A stretch of 53,041 bases of DNA from Gnetum montanum (lineage: Eukaryota > Streptophyta > Gnetopsida > Gnetales > Gnetaceae): contig MNCI01009594.1 in the NCBI GenBank assembly GCA_015680685.1, positions 564,143 to 617,183 on the forward strand, in the 5' to 3' direction. The notes under the pieces are model-generated. The model searched no databases and was not told the DNA's origin. It was given only the letters and a program-made list of their open reading frames with translations. Every line of letters begins with the position of its first letter. The stretch's first letter is position 1. Shown in pieces: positions 34,860-46,599 of the stretch. A program made the position numbers and the translations under genes.

Positions 34860-36786
34860 GGTTAAGGTAACCTTATAGGTGCTTGCTTTTTTTCTAATCA
34901 TGGATTCAGAGCATACACCCCAGAATCCTGTAAGTGTAACACGATGGGGCAACATTTCTTAGGATGTTCATATTGGCAAATGTTACACCCACCATCATCA
35001 TTTGATTTAGTTTTTATGAATTCCTCTATTGAAATAATATTTCCCTTACCCCTTTAACTGGCACATTTAGCTTATTTTTTCCTCCTATGGTCATGATCAC
35101 TACTTTTTTCTTTAGACTCTTCAACAATTTTTAGGATAGGTTGAAATTTGCTATCCATAGAGTCTCGTAACTGATCTACCTTAGCCAAAATTTTAGAGGT
35201 AAATTTTTTAATTGACAAGGTTTTTTAGTTCACCACCTCATCAAGTGATGATTTCACTTCATTGTCACAAAATTAAACCTCCCTCTTGAAAATGGAAGGA
35301 TTGTGGTTATATTCTTCTGCACTTTCATGTTTTCTTAACTCTCCTTCTTCTTCTACTGCCTACTTTATTAACAATTGGATCTGGTGGCCTCTTAATTTTA
35401 ACAATCACCCTTGGGCATAGACTCCAAGAATTCTCCTCATTTCTAATCAAAACCCATCTATGATATGGAGAAGTTGCTTTTGTTGAGAATAATCATAGCT
35501 AGGACATCTATGCAATAGAGAATAGTATCGACCAATGGCAACATCCAAGCATTCATGTGTCCCTTATTTCTATTCTTGAATCTACCTCATCAAGTTGGAT
35601 ACTTAGGATTATGTCTAATATTTGTCATTGAATAGTTTGAGCACTGTACTCCACCATCTAATGGATTCCAGTTCTAAGGACTATTACTAGCTTTTTGCTT
35701 CTTTAATGAGTGTCTTGGAAAATAACTTAAGCTTTTTCTAGTCATTTTCTATATTTTGTAAGAAATAGGCATCATGAAAAGCTTGAAGGTGGTTCTACGG
35801 ATCTATGTTATATCCCCCTTCAAACCTAGGGATATTGTTCATGTCTAGCTTTTTGATCTAACTATCCTTTATGTGCCTTGTGGCAATTCTCAGTACCTCT
35901 ACAATGTTTACCATGCTCTGGGTAGTGAGAAAAGGCTCATCAAGCCCATGATTTTGGTGCCTATGATGCCCTCTGCTACCCCTTCATTCATGGTGATGGG
36001 CCTCTCTTGAATGCCTATGCCCTAGGTCTTAACTTGCTCAACAATCCCTATGATCATCTTGGTCACATCAATCACCTCCATCATGATTGCATCACTTGGA
36101 ATTATGTTTAGAGCTAGAAGAGGAAGAAGATGACAGTGAAGGTGAAGAGGAACGAGGACTAGCATCATCATGATACCTACCATCCCCCTCTTCAATGGTT
36201 GTGGCCACAATCTTACTACTTGCCAACATCCTTGCTATGACTTTCCTCCTTAGATCCCCCTTTTTCATGGGGTCCATTCTTACTAGAATGAGGATTATGG
36301 ATCATGGATTGCAAGCATTGGTTTTGACCTTCTTCACCAAATTCAAAGAGAGGAGTTTCTCTAAATGAAAACTCCCTACAGAGGATTCTTCACCATCTCT
36401 TTGGTTTATCATGAATGGGGAATCATTGGACCTCTTCTTCTTAGCAAACTCCTAGTGCTACTCTAGCTGTTGATTCCTTAGACATTGTGCATTAGTGGGA
36501 TGATAACCCTAACATTACTATCTTGCACAACATACTCGACATGAAGCCCCTAGATGCCCAATAACATAAGAGTTTGTTAGAGCATCACAAGAATGAATCA
36601 ATCAAGTGGAAACATAATGTTTCCCTCCATTTCTTACCACTGTAGTAATTCATCTTAGTGTAGGGCAAAGGTGAAACAGGAAACATACTCATTAGGATGA
36701 TCATATACCACTCTATATTGTTGGGGTACCTGCTAATTTACTTCATTAGACTTGGGTAAAGAATCACTCTTGTGAGAAGAAAACAT
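34860..36786 (-). pseudogene. Element C gag remnant
   Basis: ATG at 36786 (MFSSHKSD) followed by QYRVVYDHPNEYV, parallel to the gag starts of B and D. The conserved gag core lies near 35770-35440. The C-terminal knuckle is intact: CNICQYEHPKKCC at ~34990-34945 (C-x2-C-x3-H-x4-C). Gag would form the particle and bind element RNA. Several stops, mostly at Gln- or Trp-like positions. 34210-34860 is the low-complexity linker to protease. Confidence 0.8.
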
Positions 36787-36929
36787 CTTGTATTAGAAAA
36801 CAAGAAATCCATTATCTTCTTATGCTTTTTGTAGTTATTTTCATGTATGATATGACTTTAGGGATTATTCCAACAATCTTGAATAATTTTTCAGTAAGTC
36901 CTAGGTAGCACACATAACGAACAAAAGGT

Positions 36930-36947
36930 CCTCAGCAATGATGCCAA
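36930..36947 (-). other. Primer binding site of element C (tRNA-Asp type)
   Basis: The reverse strand reads TTGGCATCATTGCTGAGG directly after the LTR end, a decayed match to the tRNA-Asp complement. Confidence 0.7.
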
Positions 36948-37834
36948 TGATGAGCGTCAAAATACCCCTATAGTCAACCATATGAATCACAAGCATTTAC
37001 ACTCAATCGGATCAAATTCCATAAACCTTAGGTTCCTAAGTACACTAGTTTTAGGATGTGAAATTTAATTGTGATGATTTTTGTCTTCTCAACTACACTT
37101 GTGGAACTTAATTGTATGGTTAAGTGTAATTGAGGCACATGATTTTTATTATTTTATATTTTATTCATTTATGATTAACAATAAGTTGTAACTTAATTTA
37201 TGAACCACTTTAACTAATCTAATTGCTAATTAATAACTAACTATCTTAACATAAGCATCTAGTCTCACTTTCCATACACATCTTGGACACATATAACGCT
37301 ACTGGGTTACAAAACGTTAAGCATTGCTAGGATTACCAAGTGTCATATTCACGCTTGATGTGGTCGTACTTATGTGATTAATTAACTACTATTTAATCTA
37401 GCTATATTAATTTAGCTTAATTACTTGGTAGTATTAAATGAAATTGCATAAAACATTAAATGCATTAATAAAATATTTAAGCTAGCCAAGGTGCTACAAG
37501 GTTTGATCAGCAAGCTTATCTTTATTATTGCACACACTACTGTGCTCAAGTAAAACAGTGCTCCAATAAAGATCTATGTACTCAATGACTCCTATTGAAG
37601 GCACTTTGTAAAATATTCTAACTTTGAAGAAAAGAAACTGCAAGAGCTCTGCTATGCTATGATAAATAACAGCTATTCCAAACTATGTGCCCAAGTGTTA
37701 TATGTATAGCCTGACACACACCCCATGATATTGAATATACAACATCACTTCTTGTGCCCTGATATTGGGTATCTGATATCAAGACTCCAATATCATATAT
37801 CCAATATCAGAGCTAGGCAAAAGATAATTCATCA
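36948..37834 (-). repeat. Element C 5' LTR (887 bp)
   Basis: Plus strand starts TGATGAGCG next to the primer site and ends ATTCATCA at 37834. The inner half is matched by the truncated copy at 28803-29193. Its U3 has GATATC/GATATT motifs (37725-37810). The TATA position is degraded (ttatatgtatag). Confidence 0.92.
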
Positions 37835-38197
37835 AATATATTTAACCTCAAAGTCATATTCAGCTAATAATTCTACCCGCCTTTGTTGTTGGAAGATTGT
37901 CCAATAATTCTTCCAATAGTTTGTATGATTGTACTTTTAATTCTCTTAATTCTAAGTTGGAAAATCTATAAGGGGCTTTTGAAACTAGTTAAGTACTTAG
38001 GAAAATATTAATGACAGTTTCCATAGTTCCTTTGAAGGTAATTCCCTAGTTTCACCAAATATTGAATCCTTATAATCTTCAAGTTCTTCTAGAATCTCAA
38101 TGTTTAGGGATTTCTAAGGTTAAATTACTTTTATGATCAACATAGTTGAATCCTTCTTAACCAGTCTCTTGACTTGCTTAATAGTTATCATGTCAAC
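37835..38197 (-). pseudogene. Chromovirus RT start fused to RNase H end (internal deletion)
   Basis: After protease the minus strand gives KAPYRFSNLELRELK and YKLLEELLD (~38005-37915), the first conserved segment of RT. Within ~20 bases it passes to QQRRVELLAEYDFEVKYI (~37890-37835), which is the end of RNase H before the KGKEN motif. Everything between (RT fingers, palm with the catalytic box, most of RNase H) is missing. The right-hand end is the insertion point of element C. Confidence 0.75.
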
Positions 38198-38572
38198 TTA
38201 CTTTGTTGTTCCTGCCCTCCTTAGAACCCTAACACTATTAGTCATTGGTACTTTCAAAACACAAGTTCTAAAGTGGATAGTAATATCAAATTTTTGCAAG
38301 AAGAATATTCCTAAGACCACATCAATATCTCCTAAATCAAATTCAGAGAATTCATCAATGAAAGAAATGTCTTGTAAGATAAAGGTAATTTCTCCATACT
38401 TGGTATGCTTGCTTACAATCTTTCCATCTTCAAGTTCTATTCTAAAATGTTTCTTGGAAGGTAAGCTTAAATTCAATGACTTATTTAAAGTTGGTGAAAT
38501 CAAATTGTCACTTGCTCCAATATCAATCAAAAATTTGATCTTTTTTCTTTTAATTGATCCTTCAAAAAACAA
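38198..38572 (-). pseudogene. Chromovirus retropepsin-type protease
   Basis: An open 124-codon stretch: KIKFLIDIGASDNLISP (active site D-I-G where D-T/S-G is usual) at ~38545-38495, a flap-like region around GEITFILQDISF, and DIDVVLGIFFLQKFDITIHF, the usual hydrophobic-hydrophobic-G motif near the C-terminus. It is the longest uninterrupted domain of the chromovirus. Downstream of gag, upstream of RT. Confidence 0.82.
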
Positions 38573-38619
38573 TAAAGATAATTAAAATTTTGTCAAACCT
38601 AACTTTGTCGATGCTGATA

Positions 38620-39760
38620 TTTTCTTTATTACAGCTATAATAGTGATTTAAATCTTTAGTTTAGCTATATTTGAGCTAGGTTTTTAATTCTTATTTTGAT
38701 TATTCTTTTGTATTCTTAATTGCAAATTTGAACAATCTCTCTTGAAATGATCTTCACTCTAAGCAAAACATTCACATCGAGTTCTCTTAGTAGGTGTTTT
38801 TTCTACCATTGTTTGTCAAAGAATAGTTCATGCTTGATTTGATTCATCATAATCCTTAGTAATTATATATGCTTCATTGACCATTTCGGGATTATGCACA
38901 CATATCTAAGGACATAGTTGTGCATGTAGTCCACCAATAAACTTTGAAGCCAATTCTCCCTCATTTTGGTGGCTTACATACTGTCAGAAGTTGCAAAATT
39001 CCTTGTATCATCTTCCCAATCTTAAGGAATCAAATTACATCTAATGCTCTTTGAGGAATGAATCTTGTACAAATTTTTGCTCAAATGTTTGACAAAAATT
39101 GAGCTAATTTGTCATTAGATCTTGAGATCTTAGCCATTCCATCATGTTGCAACAAGTTCTCTCAAGTATAAGGAGACTACTTCTAAATATTCTTGGCTTG
39201 ATAAGCTCAACATATCGAACTAGTTCTTCATGGTATCAAGCCAATATTTTTTCTTGGCACTAGAGCTTAAGGCTTCATCATAATAATCCAATTTTACCTT
39301 TTTAGCATGGACTTGGATTAATGATTCTCTTGGTGTAGTTTTTCAATTCTAGTAACCCTCAACTTTAGGTTCCACTCTTTGTTCTTATGAATAAATATCA
39401 ACACCCTAGCGTCCAATAGGTGGGTACTGGTTTCTATACTAATCCCTTGGGAGAAGTTGATCTTGGTTTTGATCTCTATAATGTTGGGATTAATCCTAAT
39501 GTAGGTCCCTAGGTGTGAATTTATCTTGGTGATGATCCTTAGGTGGATAGTGGTTTTGGTTGGAAGGTTGGATAAAAATATCAATTAACTGTTTAATGGA
39601 ATCTGCAAAGAAATCCATCTTCCCTTGTACTTCTGACCATTTTTCCTCTCAATTTTGAGACAACTTCCTAATTTCTTTGGACATAGTTTCTCTTGTATGC
39701 CTCTAATTTCATTAATCCATTATTAAGGGCATCCATTCAATCATTGACTTGGGACTCCAT
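38620..39760 (-). pseudogene. Chromovirus gag remnant
   Basis: A start is possible at 39760 (MESQVND), followed after a stop by a Gln/Pro/His-rich segment (~39600-39400). The gag core is suggested at ~39260-38900 (WWNG, then QFLSNI and SLDMCA segments). The CCHC knuckle near 38790-38745 is degenerate (RCECFA, stop, SEDHFKRDC). Many stops. Gag would package the element RNA. Confidence 0.6.
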
Positions 39761-40330
39761 CATTCTCCAATATACTATTTAGGCTCTGGACATTGCTCAG
39801 TTGAAGAAACAAGGCAAGTTGGTCATTGCTTGGCCTCTATGGCCCTTTTTATAGATAATGTTGTAGTTAATTGGTTCCAAAAAGAGGTTAGAACTACCAT
39901 AAACAAATTTTCTCTTCAAAAGGCCTTAATTATTTAAGGAAATATTCAATTCTATAGGACCTCTTCATGTTTTGTAATCCTAAATAATGACTTTATAAAC
40001 TAATTTTTCATCTTCCGTGACCTCAGTCTGATTATTCCATTGTCTGGAAAAGGTTCAAATCTACTCGAAACAACTTTTGTTTCATTAAAAATGGACTTCA
40101 AAATCACAATTTATGGCCATTTCAAGCTACAAAAAAGCTTCACATTTTTCAAAACTTTCCAACAAATCACCCATCCCGGCACTACTTCAAGGCAAGCATG
40201 TTTAATTGTTTCTTATTTCAACTGCTGCTAATGCGTAAATTCTATTTTCTTTTAAATATTTTTCTTGTTCGAATACTTAATGTTTAGCATTGAATTTTTC
40301 GTCAATTTCTGGCAATTTTCGTATCTAAAA
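39761..40330. other. Probable chromovirus leader and 5' LTR region, limits unknown
   Basis: Directly upstream of gag. A weak tRNA-Met-type primer-site resemblance (ggctctggac at 39780) is too poor to fix an LTR border. No gene seen. Confidence 0.3.
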
Positions 40331-40985
40331 ACAGGCATCGAGAGAGTGGAGAATAGTGTTGGTGGACGAGGAGTTTACCACTGATGGAGACGGAGAACAA
40401 CGACGGTGGGTGAGGAGCACAGCGACGATGGCAAGTGAGGCAGCAAGAAAAGGCGATGAGGGTTTTAGGTCCGGCAGTGTGGTCCTAACAGCCCACTATT
40501 GTCTATGTCGCTCATCATAGCCTATGCAGCCTCAACAGTCTACATGGCCTATGCGTTCTACATGGCCTATGTCGCTCATCATAGTCTACACAGCCTACAT
40601 GGCCTATGTCGCTCATCATAGTCTACACAGCCTACATGGCCTATGCGTTCTACATGGCCTATGCATCCTGTGAGACCTACACGGCCTGCATGTGTTATGC
40701 GGTCTTCTATGACCTACATGGCCTCCTTGACCTAAATCGTTGTGCCGGCAGTGAACAGTGAGGCAGTAGATCGTGGCACTGGCAATGGATAGTGGGTTGG
40801 CAGGTGAATGGCAGATCGACGTGGTAAATGATGGACCCAAGCCACAGCCAGGCCTTGCAACCCTACTATGCAGTGGCATAGCTATCTTGGCAGCATGGGT
40901 GGCCAACACTGTAGTCGCCATGGTGCCGCAAGCCCTAACCTTCAAGGTTAGGTTCAATGCCCAGATTATTATCATTATTATTTAA
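40331..40985. other. GC-rich patch with minisatellite
   Basis: Markedly richer in G+C than its surroundings and including many CpG sites. Short open frames occur on both strands but none has a motif and they overlap the minisatellite. It could be the R/U5 part of the chromovirus LTR, which is often CT-rich on the coding strand, or an unrelated insertion. Confidence 0.4.
40495..40735. repeat. Minisatellite of 18- and 37-bp units
   Basis: tacatggcctatgcgttc (18 bp) and a 37-bp unit starting tacatggcctatgtcgctc alternate; the 37-bp unit is present twice in a row near 40560-40635, with more diverged copies on both sides. Confidence 0.85.
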
Positions 40986-42467
40986 AGGCTATTCATTTTA
41001 AATTTTTGGGCCAGGGTTTGAACCTACAACTCTTAACAAAATAATAATAATTTAGTAAATCATCCGAATAACAAAAAAATTGTCATAACTATCCAATTGC
41101 AAAGTTAGATTGCAATGAAACTAGTATCATTGGAATTTTTTTGGAGAGCACTATTCATTCAACTTGAGATAATGTTGGTTTACTCTACCTATCATTCAAA
41201 AAAAATATAAATATTAATTTAAAGTTAATTAGTTATTAATTGTGTATTAATGCAAATGTAACTACCTTTTCCTCTAGTGTGCACAATCTTCTACTACTAC
41301 TATGGTTTTAAGATCTTTTATAAATTAATGGGAGAAGAAAGTCTTTTTTTTGCCCAATTTAACCCTTTTATATAACGGCTACAAAGAGATTTTCCAGCAT
41401 AACAAACTATGAGATAGCTCCTACAAAGTATCTTGGCTAATCCTCTTTAGCTATTAGACAATCCTCTCATGCCCCCGCATGTAGATCCAAATTAGTTTCT
41501 ATTATTTTACATCAAAATAATGTTGTGGAAGCAACTGATTTAGTTTGTAGCTTGTTGGATGTTGAGGATTTTGAGTTCCTTAGAACTTTTAGACTATCTG
41601 AGTTGCTTGTATTTTCTATTTTTAAGACTTCTTGTAAGAAATTGGTGTAATAGTTACCATCTATGGGAAAGTTCTCGTTCAAAAATGGCTCTTGGAAGTT
41701 TAACTAGTACTCCTACTAGCATTTGAATTGCTTTTGGTTTTCATAATAGGGTAAATCCTTTTGTTCCCAACATGAAATCTCTTGAGTTTCAATCTTTTAA
41801 TCAAAGAATTATTTGATTATGTTAAGGATTCTATGCTTATTCGAAGACAATATTATAAAATTGATTTTATGAGTGAAATTAACTATTAGCTATGTCAGTA
41901 TATCTAAAATAAAGTTTTATGGGATCCTTGGTGTTCCAATGTTAACTCTTACTCCATCTTTCTTCTCCATTGTGCAAAAAAATGATAGAGTATATGATTG
42001 GTCTCTTGTTTCTCTTCCTTGTACCTTGCCATGGAATCAGCTGCTACCACTAAAAACAACTCAAAAGAAGCTTGTATTATAAATTACGTACCTTTTCTTA
42101 TGGGCTTGATCTTAAGTTTTAATTCCTTTACCAATAGCATCCATAAATTTAATTCCTATTTATACCTTGAGTTTCTTAAGGAGGAAAGAGTTGTGAGGGC
42201 TTGAGTTGAAGGTTCTAAGAAGGGTAAAGAACGTCTTGTACAAGTTTGCAATTTGGAAGGTTTGAATGAGGTACAATTTTTTATATTTTATTTCATATTT
42301 TCTTATTTATTGATTTATTTTTCTTGTCATGGTATGTATGTGACAGTGCACTCTAGGTTGCAAATTGGACTAGGGAAAGGTACTATGGAGATAACTACAA
42401 GTGATAATGTGGCGACCATTGAACTAAGTTCCAAGGTTTATCTAAATCATAGCTTATTATTATTGTG
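40986..42467. other. Unrecognised sequence left of element E
   Basis: Plus-strand translations at ~41480-41640 and ~41650-41800 read like decayed protein (LVCSLLDVEDFEFLRTFRL) but match nothing I know. The last five bases, TTGTG (42463-42467), are the predicted target-site duplication of element E. Confidence 0.45.
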
Positions 42468-42896
42468 TGATGAGTGACAAGGTACCCCTACACTCAACCA
42501 TACGAATACGAGCGTTCACGTGCAATCCGGTTGAACTCCATGGATAGGCTAGTTGTGGTATCTAGATAGTTACACGTTGATCACAATTCACTGTCTTCCC
42601 ACCTGGACTAGTATTTGCTTTGTCATGTATGGTTTAACCCAGAGTGAGGCNTAGGATTACCAAGCGTAGATCCTAGGTACGCTACTAGGTTACCAAGTAG
42701 TCACACTTATATACTCGTGATTAAGTCGTACTCATTCCGCATTTAACAACAGGAATAGTAAATGATGATAAAGAAATATTAACTAAGAAAACAATAAATA
42801 ATAATAACAATGTAACAATTAAAACTGAGTGAATGCTACAATGATGAAGTAATCTTGATCTTTATTTCTAGTTATGTGCGTGTCCAAGTACGTCAC
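42468..42896 (-). repeat. Element E 3' LTR, left piece
   Basis: Starts TGATGAGTGACAAGGTACCCC. It is interrupted at 42897 by element D and continues at 49637. A single N at 42651 lies where about 180 bp present in the D LTR are missing, so assembly loss is possible here. With the right piece, and counting the GTCAC duplication once, the LTR is ~717 bp. Confidence 0.88.
42892..42896. repeat. Target-site duplication of element D, left copy (GTCAC)
   Basis: GTCAC immediately left of the TGATGAG terminus of D; the same five bases follow the right terminus at 49637-49641. Confidence 0.92.
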
Positions 42897-43707
42897 TGAT
42901 GAGTGGCGAGGTACCCCTACACTCAACCATACGAATACAAGCATAACACACACGATCTGGTCAAACTCCACAGACTAAGTGCCTACACGCCTCATGGAAC
43001 ACTTAAGGTTAATCATTCGTTGTCTTCCCAAACTTACTTGTATTTGTCATGGTGTATGGTTAAGTAAGTCTGAGGCATATGATTTTTATATGTTTTTCAG
43101 TTTATCTCCTATGCTAGTGAGGTGAAGGGTTGAAGAGATTAACTAACTAACTCTAACTAACTAACTAAGTCTTAATTACCTAGCATCAGCATTCATTCCC
43201 ACTTACCATTCACACCCTGAACCAATGCAACCGTGGCTACCAAACGCTAATCGTTGCTAGGATCACCACGCGTAACGCACGTGCTCGAAGCGGTCGTACT
43301 GAGGCACTTAACTAGGAGAGAAGGGTTGAGAAAGATTTAATTCCTAATAAAGCATGTAAATGGAAAAAAATAAATAACATTAAATAAAATCCTAATTAGC
43401 CTATTCCATGCACTGCAAGGTTTATCCAGGAAGTTCATCTTTATTGCCGTACACAAACTTGTGTTTAGGTACAATGTTTGCTCGAATAAAGATCTGTTCA
43501 CTTTAGGACTCCTACTGCGGGCACATGGAAAATATTCTATCTCTGGAGTGATAAATCTGCCAGAGTTTCCCTACTGTCTAGCCTAGAATTGAAAAGAAGG
43601 AAGAGTCGCCTCTTATTTATAGAAATTGTGGCGTACTACGATATCGCGTACGCAATATCGCATGGGACGACGCAATATCGCGACGACCACAATATCGCTT
43701 CCCATCA
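42897..43707 (-). repeat. Element D 3' LTR (811 bp)
   Basis: Plus strand begins TGATGAGTGGCGAGG and ends TTCCCATCA. Reverse-strand TATA at 43613-43621. The U3 next to the outer end has repeated CAATATCG/GATATCGCG motifs. It pairs with 48841-49636, from which it differs by many transitions and one 16-bp indel in a taactaac run. Confidence 0.95.
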
Positions 43708-43722
43708 TACCCCCATGACTAA
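43708..43722 (-). other. Polypurine tract of element D
   Basis: Plus TACCCCCATGACTAA, that is TTAGTCATGGGGGTA on the element strand, directly before its 3' LTR. Confidence 0.85.
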
Positions 43723-44275
43723 ATGAAAACTCATCCTCGAGTTCCTTACAAAATATTGGAAAGGTATGGGATTATTGACTGAATGGAACTAATGGGATGA
43801 CTTGTGAACGGATCATCATTACAAGACTTGACAAAACTGGTGTTCATGACAACAAGAGTGAACAGCTTATTACACTGACATTAGGCTTCATTTGGTAGCT
43901 GAGAAAGAGAGAGAGAAAAAAGTGTTACTGCTTCCAATGCCAAGATTGCACCTTTCATTGTCTATCGGTAAACGCACCATCGATCTTGCTCCTTGCATAG
44001 CTACTTCCTGCACTGCTCCATTCCAAGTGTTCCTTCTAGATCCCCTTCATTGTTGTATGATTACCATCTGCACAAACAACACAATCTTATATTAGCAAGG
44101 GTAAATAAACTTCAATGTAGTTGATACCTTGCTACGGTGAAAGGTCCATTGGCTTAGGTTGTGGTATGGCTGATACGGATCTAGAGATATATTAATGATG
44201 ACCACCAAGGTGTAGGGGTTAGGAGAAAATCAAAAAAATCAGGGCTAGAAGACAATCAAAAAAAATTGGGCCCCG

Positions 44276-44290
44276 TACCCCCATGACTAA
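44276..44290 (-). other. Internal exact copy of the polypurine 15-mer (D)
   Basis: TACCCCCATGACTAA, identical to 43708-43722 but ~570 bp inside the element and followed on the element strand by CGGGGCCC instead of an LTR. Confidence 0.8.
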
Positions 44291-44457
44291 TCGCAAACCT
44301 CTGGTAGCTATAGAATGGAGAAAGAAAAAGAACAATAAAGATAGAGAAAAAGAGACAATGATAACATCGATGAAATGGATGTCAAGATGAAAATGAACAA
44401 AATAAATTAGATTGCAAAAATGTTAGGGAAAAGAATTTAACTGGTGCACCAAATAGG

Positions 44458-44552
44458 AAGGTCAGTCGGTCCTCCCCAAAGTAGGCTCATACCCTTAATT
44501 CTCTAACAAACCCACATTCAAAGAGTCCGTAGGCTCTGGGAATGTCATTTGG
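44458..44552 (-). other. Conserved 3' noncoding block (copy in D)
   Basis: The reverse strand begins CCAAATGACATTCCCAGAGC and includes TACTTTGGGGAGGACCG; it parallels A 2533-2630 base for base over most of its length. Confidence 0.7.
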
Positions 44553-44574
44553 AGCAAGAGTTAAAGTCTTAACC

Positions 44575-45196
44575 NNNNNNNNNNNNNNNNNNNNNNNNNN
44601 NNNNNNNNNNNNNNNNNNNNNNNNNNNNNNNNNNNNNNNNNNNNNNNNNNNNNNNNNNNNNNNNNNNNNNNNNNNNNNNNNNNNNNNNNNNNNNNNNNNN
44701 NNNNNNNNNNNNNNNNNNNNNNNNNNNNNNNNNNNNNNNNNNNNNNNNNNNNNNNNNNNNNNNNNNNNNNNNNNNNNNNNNNNNNNNNNNNNNNNNNNNN
44801 NNNNNNNNNNNNNNNNNNNNNNNNNNNNNNNNNNNNNNNNNNNNNNNNNNNNNNNNNNNNNNNNNNNNNNNNNNNNNNNNNNNNNNNNNNNNNNNNNNNN
44901 NNNNNNNNNNNNNNNNNNNNNNNNNNNNNNNNNNNNNNNNNNNNNNNNNNNNNNNNNNNNNNNNNNNNNNNNNNNNNNNNNNNNNNNNNNNNNNNNNNNN
45001 NNNNNNNNNNNNNNNNNNNNNNNNNNNNNNNNNNNNNNNNNNNNNNNNNNNNNNNNNNNNNNNNNNNNNNNNNNNNNNNNNNNNNNNNNNNNNNNNNNNN
45101 NNNNNNNNNNNNNNNNNNNNNNNNNNNNNNNNNNNNNNNNNNNNNNNNNNNNNNNNNNNNNNNNNNNNNNNNNNNNNNNNNNNNNNNNNNNNNNNN
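44575..45196. other. Assembly gap (622 N)
   Basis: Unsequenced. Its right edge is a 15-bp tandem array, so collapse of that array is a likely cause. Open frames crossing it are artefacts. Confidence 0.98.
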
Positions 45197-45286
45197 TGTA
45201 AAACAAAAATGTGTAAAACAAAAACTTGTAAAACAAAAATGTGTAAAACAAAAACATGTAAAACAAAAATGTGTAAAACAAAAACT
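45197..45286. repeat. 15-bp tandem array
   Basis: Six units of tgtaaaacaaaaa + two variable bases (tg, ct, ca). Because 15 is a multiple of three, the minus strand reads as FLFYT-type pentapeptides; A-rich tracts sit at this place in C and E and a T-rich one in A. Confidence 0.92.
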
Positions 45287-45332
45287 TGAAAAGAACTGAG
45301 GGCCCCCAAATGATTAGCATAGGTGGCCATCT

Positions 45333-45345
45333 CCCCCATGACTAA
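45333..45345 (-). other. Polypurine-tract-like 13-mer in the integrase-tail relic (D)
   Basis: CCCCCATGACTAA; with the next three bases (atg) it equals the sequence at the polypurine tract. It marks the 3' side of the pol deletion. Confidence 0.65.
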
Positions 45346-46599
45346 ATGGAAAGGGAGAGATCTGAAATAATGAATGCCTATTTGAATTTCTCAGAAGTGT
45401 CCAACTTCTCCCAATTGATGATCTTAGATTAAGGGGTGGAAGTTGGCAACGCTCATATTCCAATGTGTCTATGCCTTCGCTGTTGGCATGGTTTGTTTCC
45501 TCAGTTCATTCCATGCATATTTGGTTGCTCTTTCAAGTAGTTGTCAACCATGGGGAGTCTACTACTTGTTGTGTGGTTGCTATATACAAGAATCTTTGTT
45601 TCAAAGTTTCAAGGGCACACTTGTTACATGAAGGAGGTGTTTTGTGTTCCTCCATGTCATCACCTGATGAATCACTGTATGTGATGCATGGAACTTTACT
45701 GTTCTCGATCTTTCCATAAATGTTTACCTTAGAAATTTCCAAGGAAAGATCATGAATTCTTAGGAATGCATCTACTGTACTCAGCCATGCCCTTCCCATT
45801 ATAATTGGGAAGTCCCCTTTGTCATTGTTAACTTCAATCACCAAGAAATCAATTGGGTAGGACCAACCACACACAGTAGTAATGATGTCCTTCACCAATC
45901 CCAAGGGAATGGTGATGGACTGGCCTGCCAGCTCTAGTTGAATGTTGCTCTTCTTAAGTTGGGGCAAGTTCCAGGCTTGATACATTTCTCATGAAATTAA
46001 GTTAACTCAAGAACCTGAGTGAAGAATAGCCCTATGTGGTTCATTTCCAGTGACTTGGAGGTAGATTAAGGGACTCCCAAGGTCAGTTAGTTTCCTAGGA
46101 AGGTGGCCTACCTTGATCCAATCAATTACAGTATGTGTTAACATAACCATATGCGTTAAGCTCTATTGTTGGACAGAAGGGAGCATTGAAGCTCTATGTG
46201 TTGGAGAGGTGTGCACAGACTCAACCGCTTGTTGTTGTGAGAGCTTGTCTGGGCTTTTGGTTCTAATAAAAGATCTTCTCTTTTTACGGTTGTCAGAACC
46301 AGCAGCGGGTTGAATGTTTACAACTCTCATAGCATGGCGTTGCTGCAGCTGAGTGGGGAGTTTCCCTTGCATTGTTGGAGAAGGAGGTGTTATGGGAACT
46401 ACCAGTGGAAGAGGTGCAAAAGGATTAGGAGGATGGCATGGATGTGGAGGAGAAGGAGTCCTTCTATAGTACTCCCAAACTTGGTAGTGATGCTGGGGAG
46501 TTGTGTGACTCATGGAGTCACTTGGAGAAATCGGCTGCTGCACATAATAACCATATGGATCGGACTACCAATAAGGGTACTATTGTTTTGGTGGTGGCA

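Larger units (their letters stand above)
28803..37834 (-). mobile_element. Element C: Tat/Athila-like retrotransposon with all pol domains, nested in the chromovirus
   Basis: Minus strand: 5' LTR 36948-37834, primer site, gag, protease, RT, RNase H, integrase, 3' noncoding, and a truncated 3' LTR 28803-29193. Chromovirus RNase H sequence ends exactly at the outer end of the 5' LTR (37835), and chromovirus integrase resumes beyond the 3' LTR, so C inserted near the RNase H/integrase border. The 3' LTR lacks the part equivalent to 36948-37397, and some chromovirus sequence was lost with it. The flank AATAT at 37835-37839 is the surviving target-site copy. Domain order is complete but stops are frequent. 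Confidence 0.9.
43723..45532 (-). other. Element D 3' noncoding region, with integrase-tail relic and gap
   Basis: From right to left: ~150 bp after the protease stop, an integrase C-terminal relic with the 13-mer at 45333-45345, 15-bp repeats, the gap, the conserved block (44458-44552), a second copy of the 15-mer polypurine sequence (44276-44290), then the polypurine tract. No gene seen; the short plus-strand frame at 43892-44095 has no motif. Confidence 0.75.

Noticed and set aside
40616-40985. Open frames on both strands of the GC-rich patch as genes.
   Set aside because: They overlap a minisatellite, have no motif and no supporting start or splice context.
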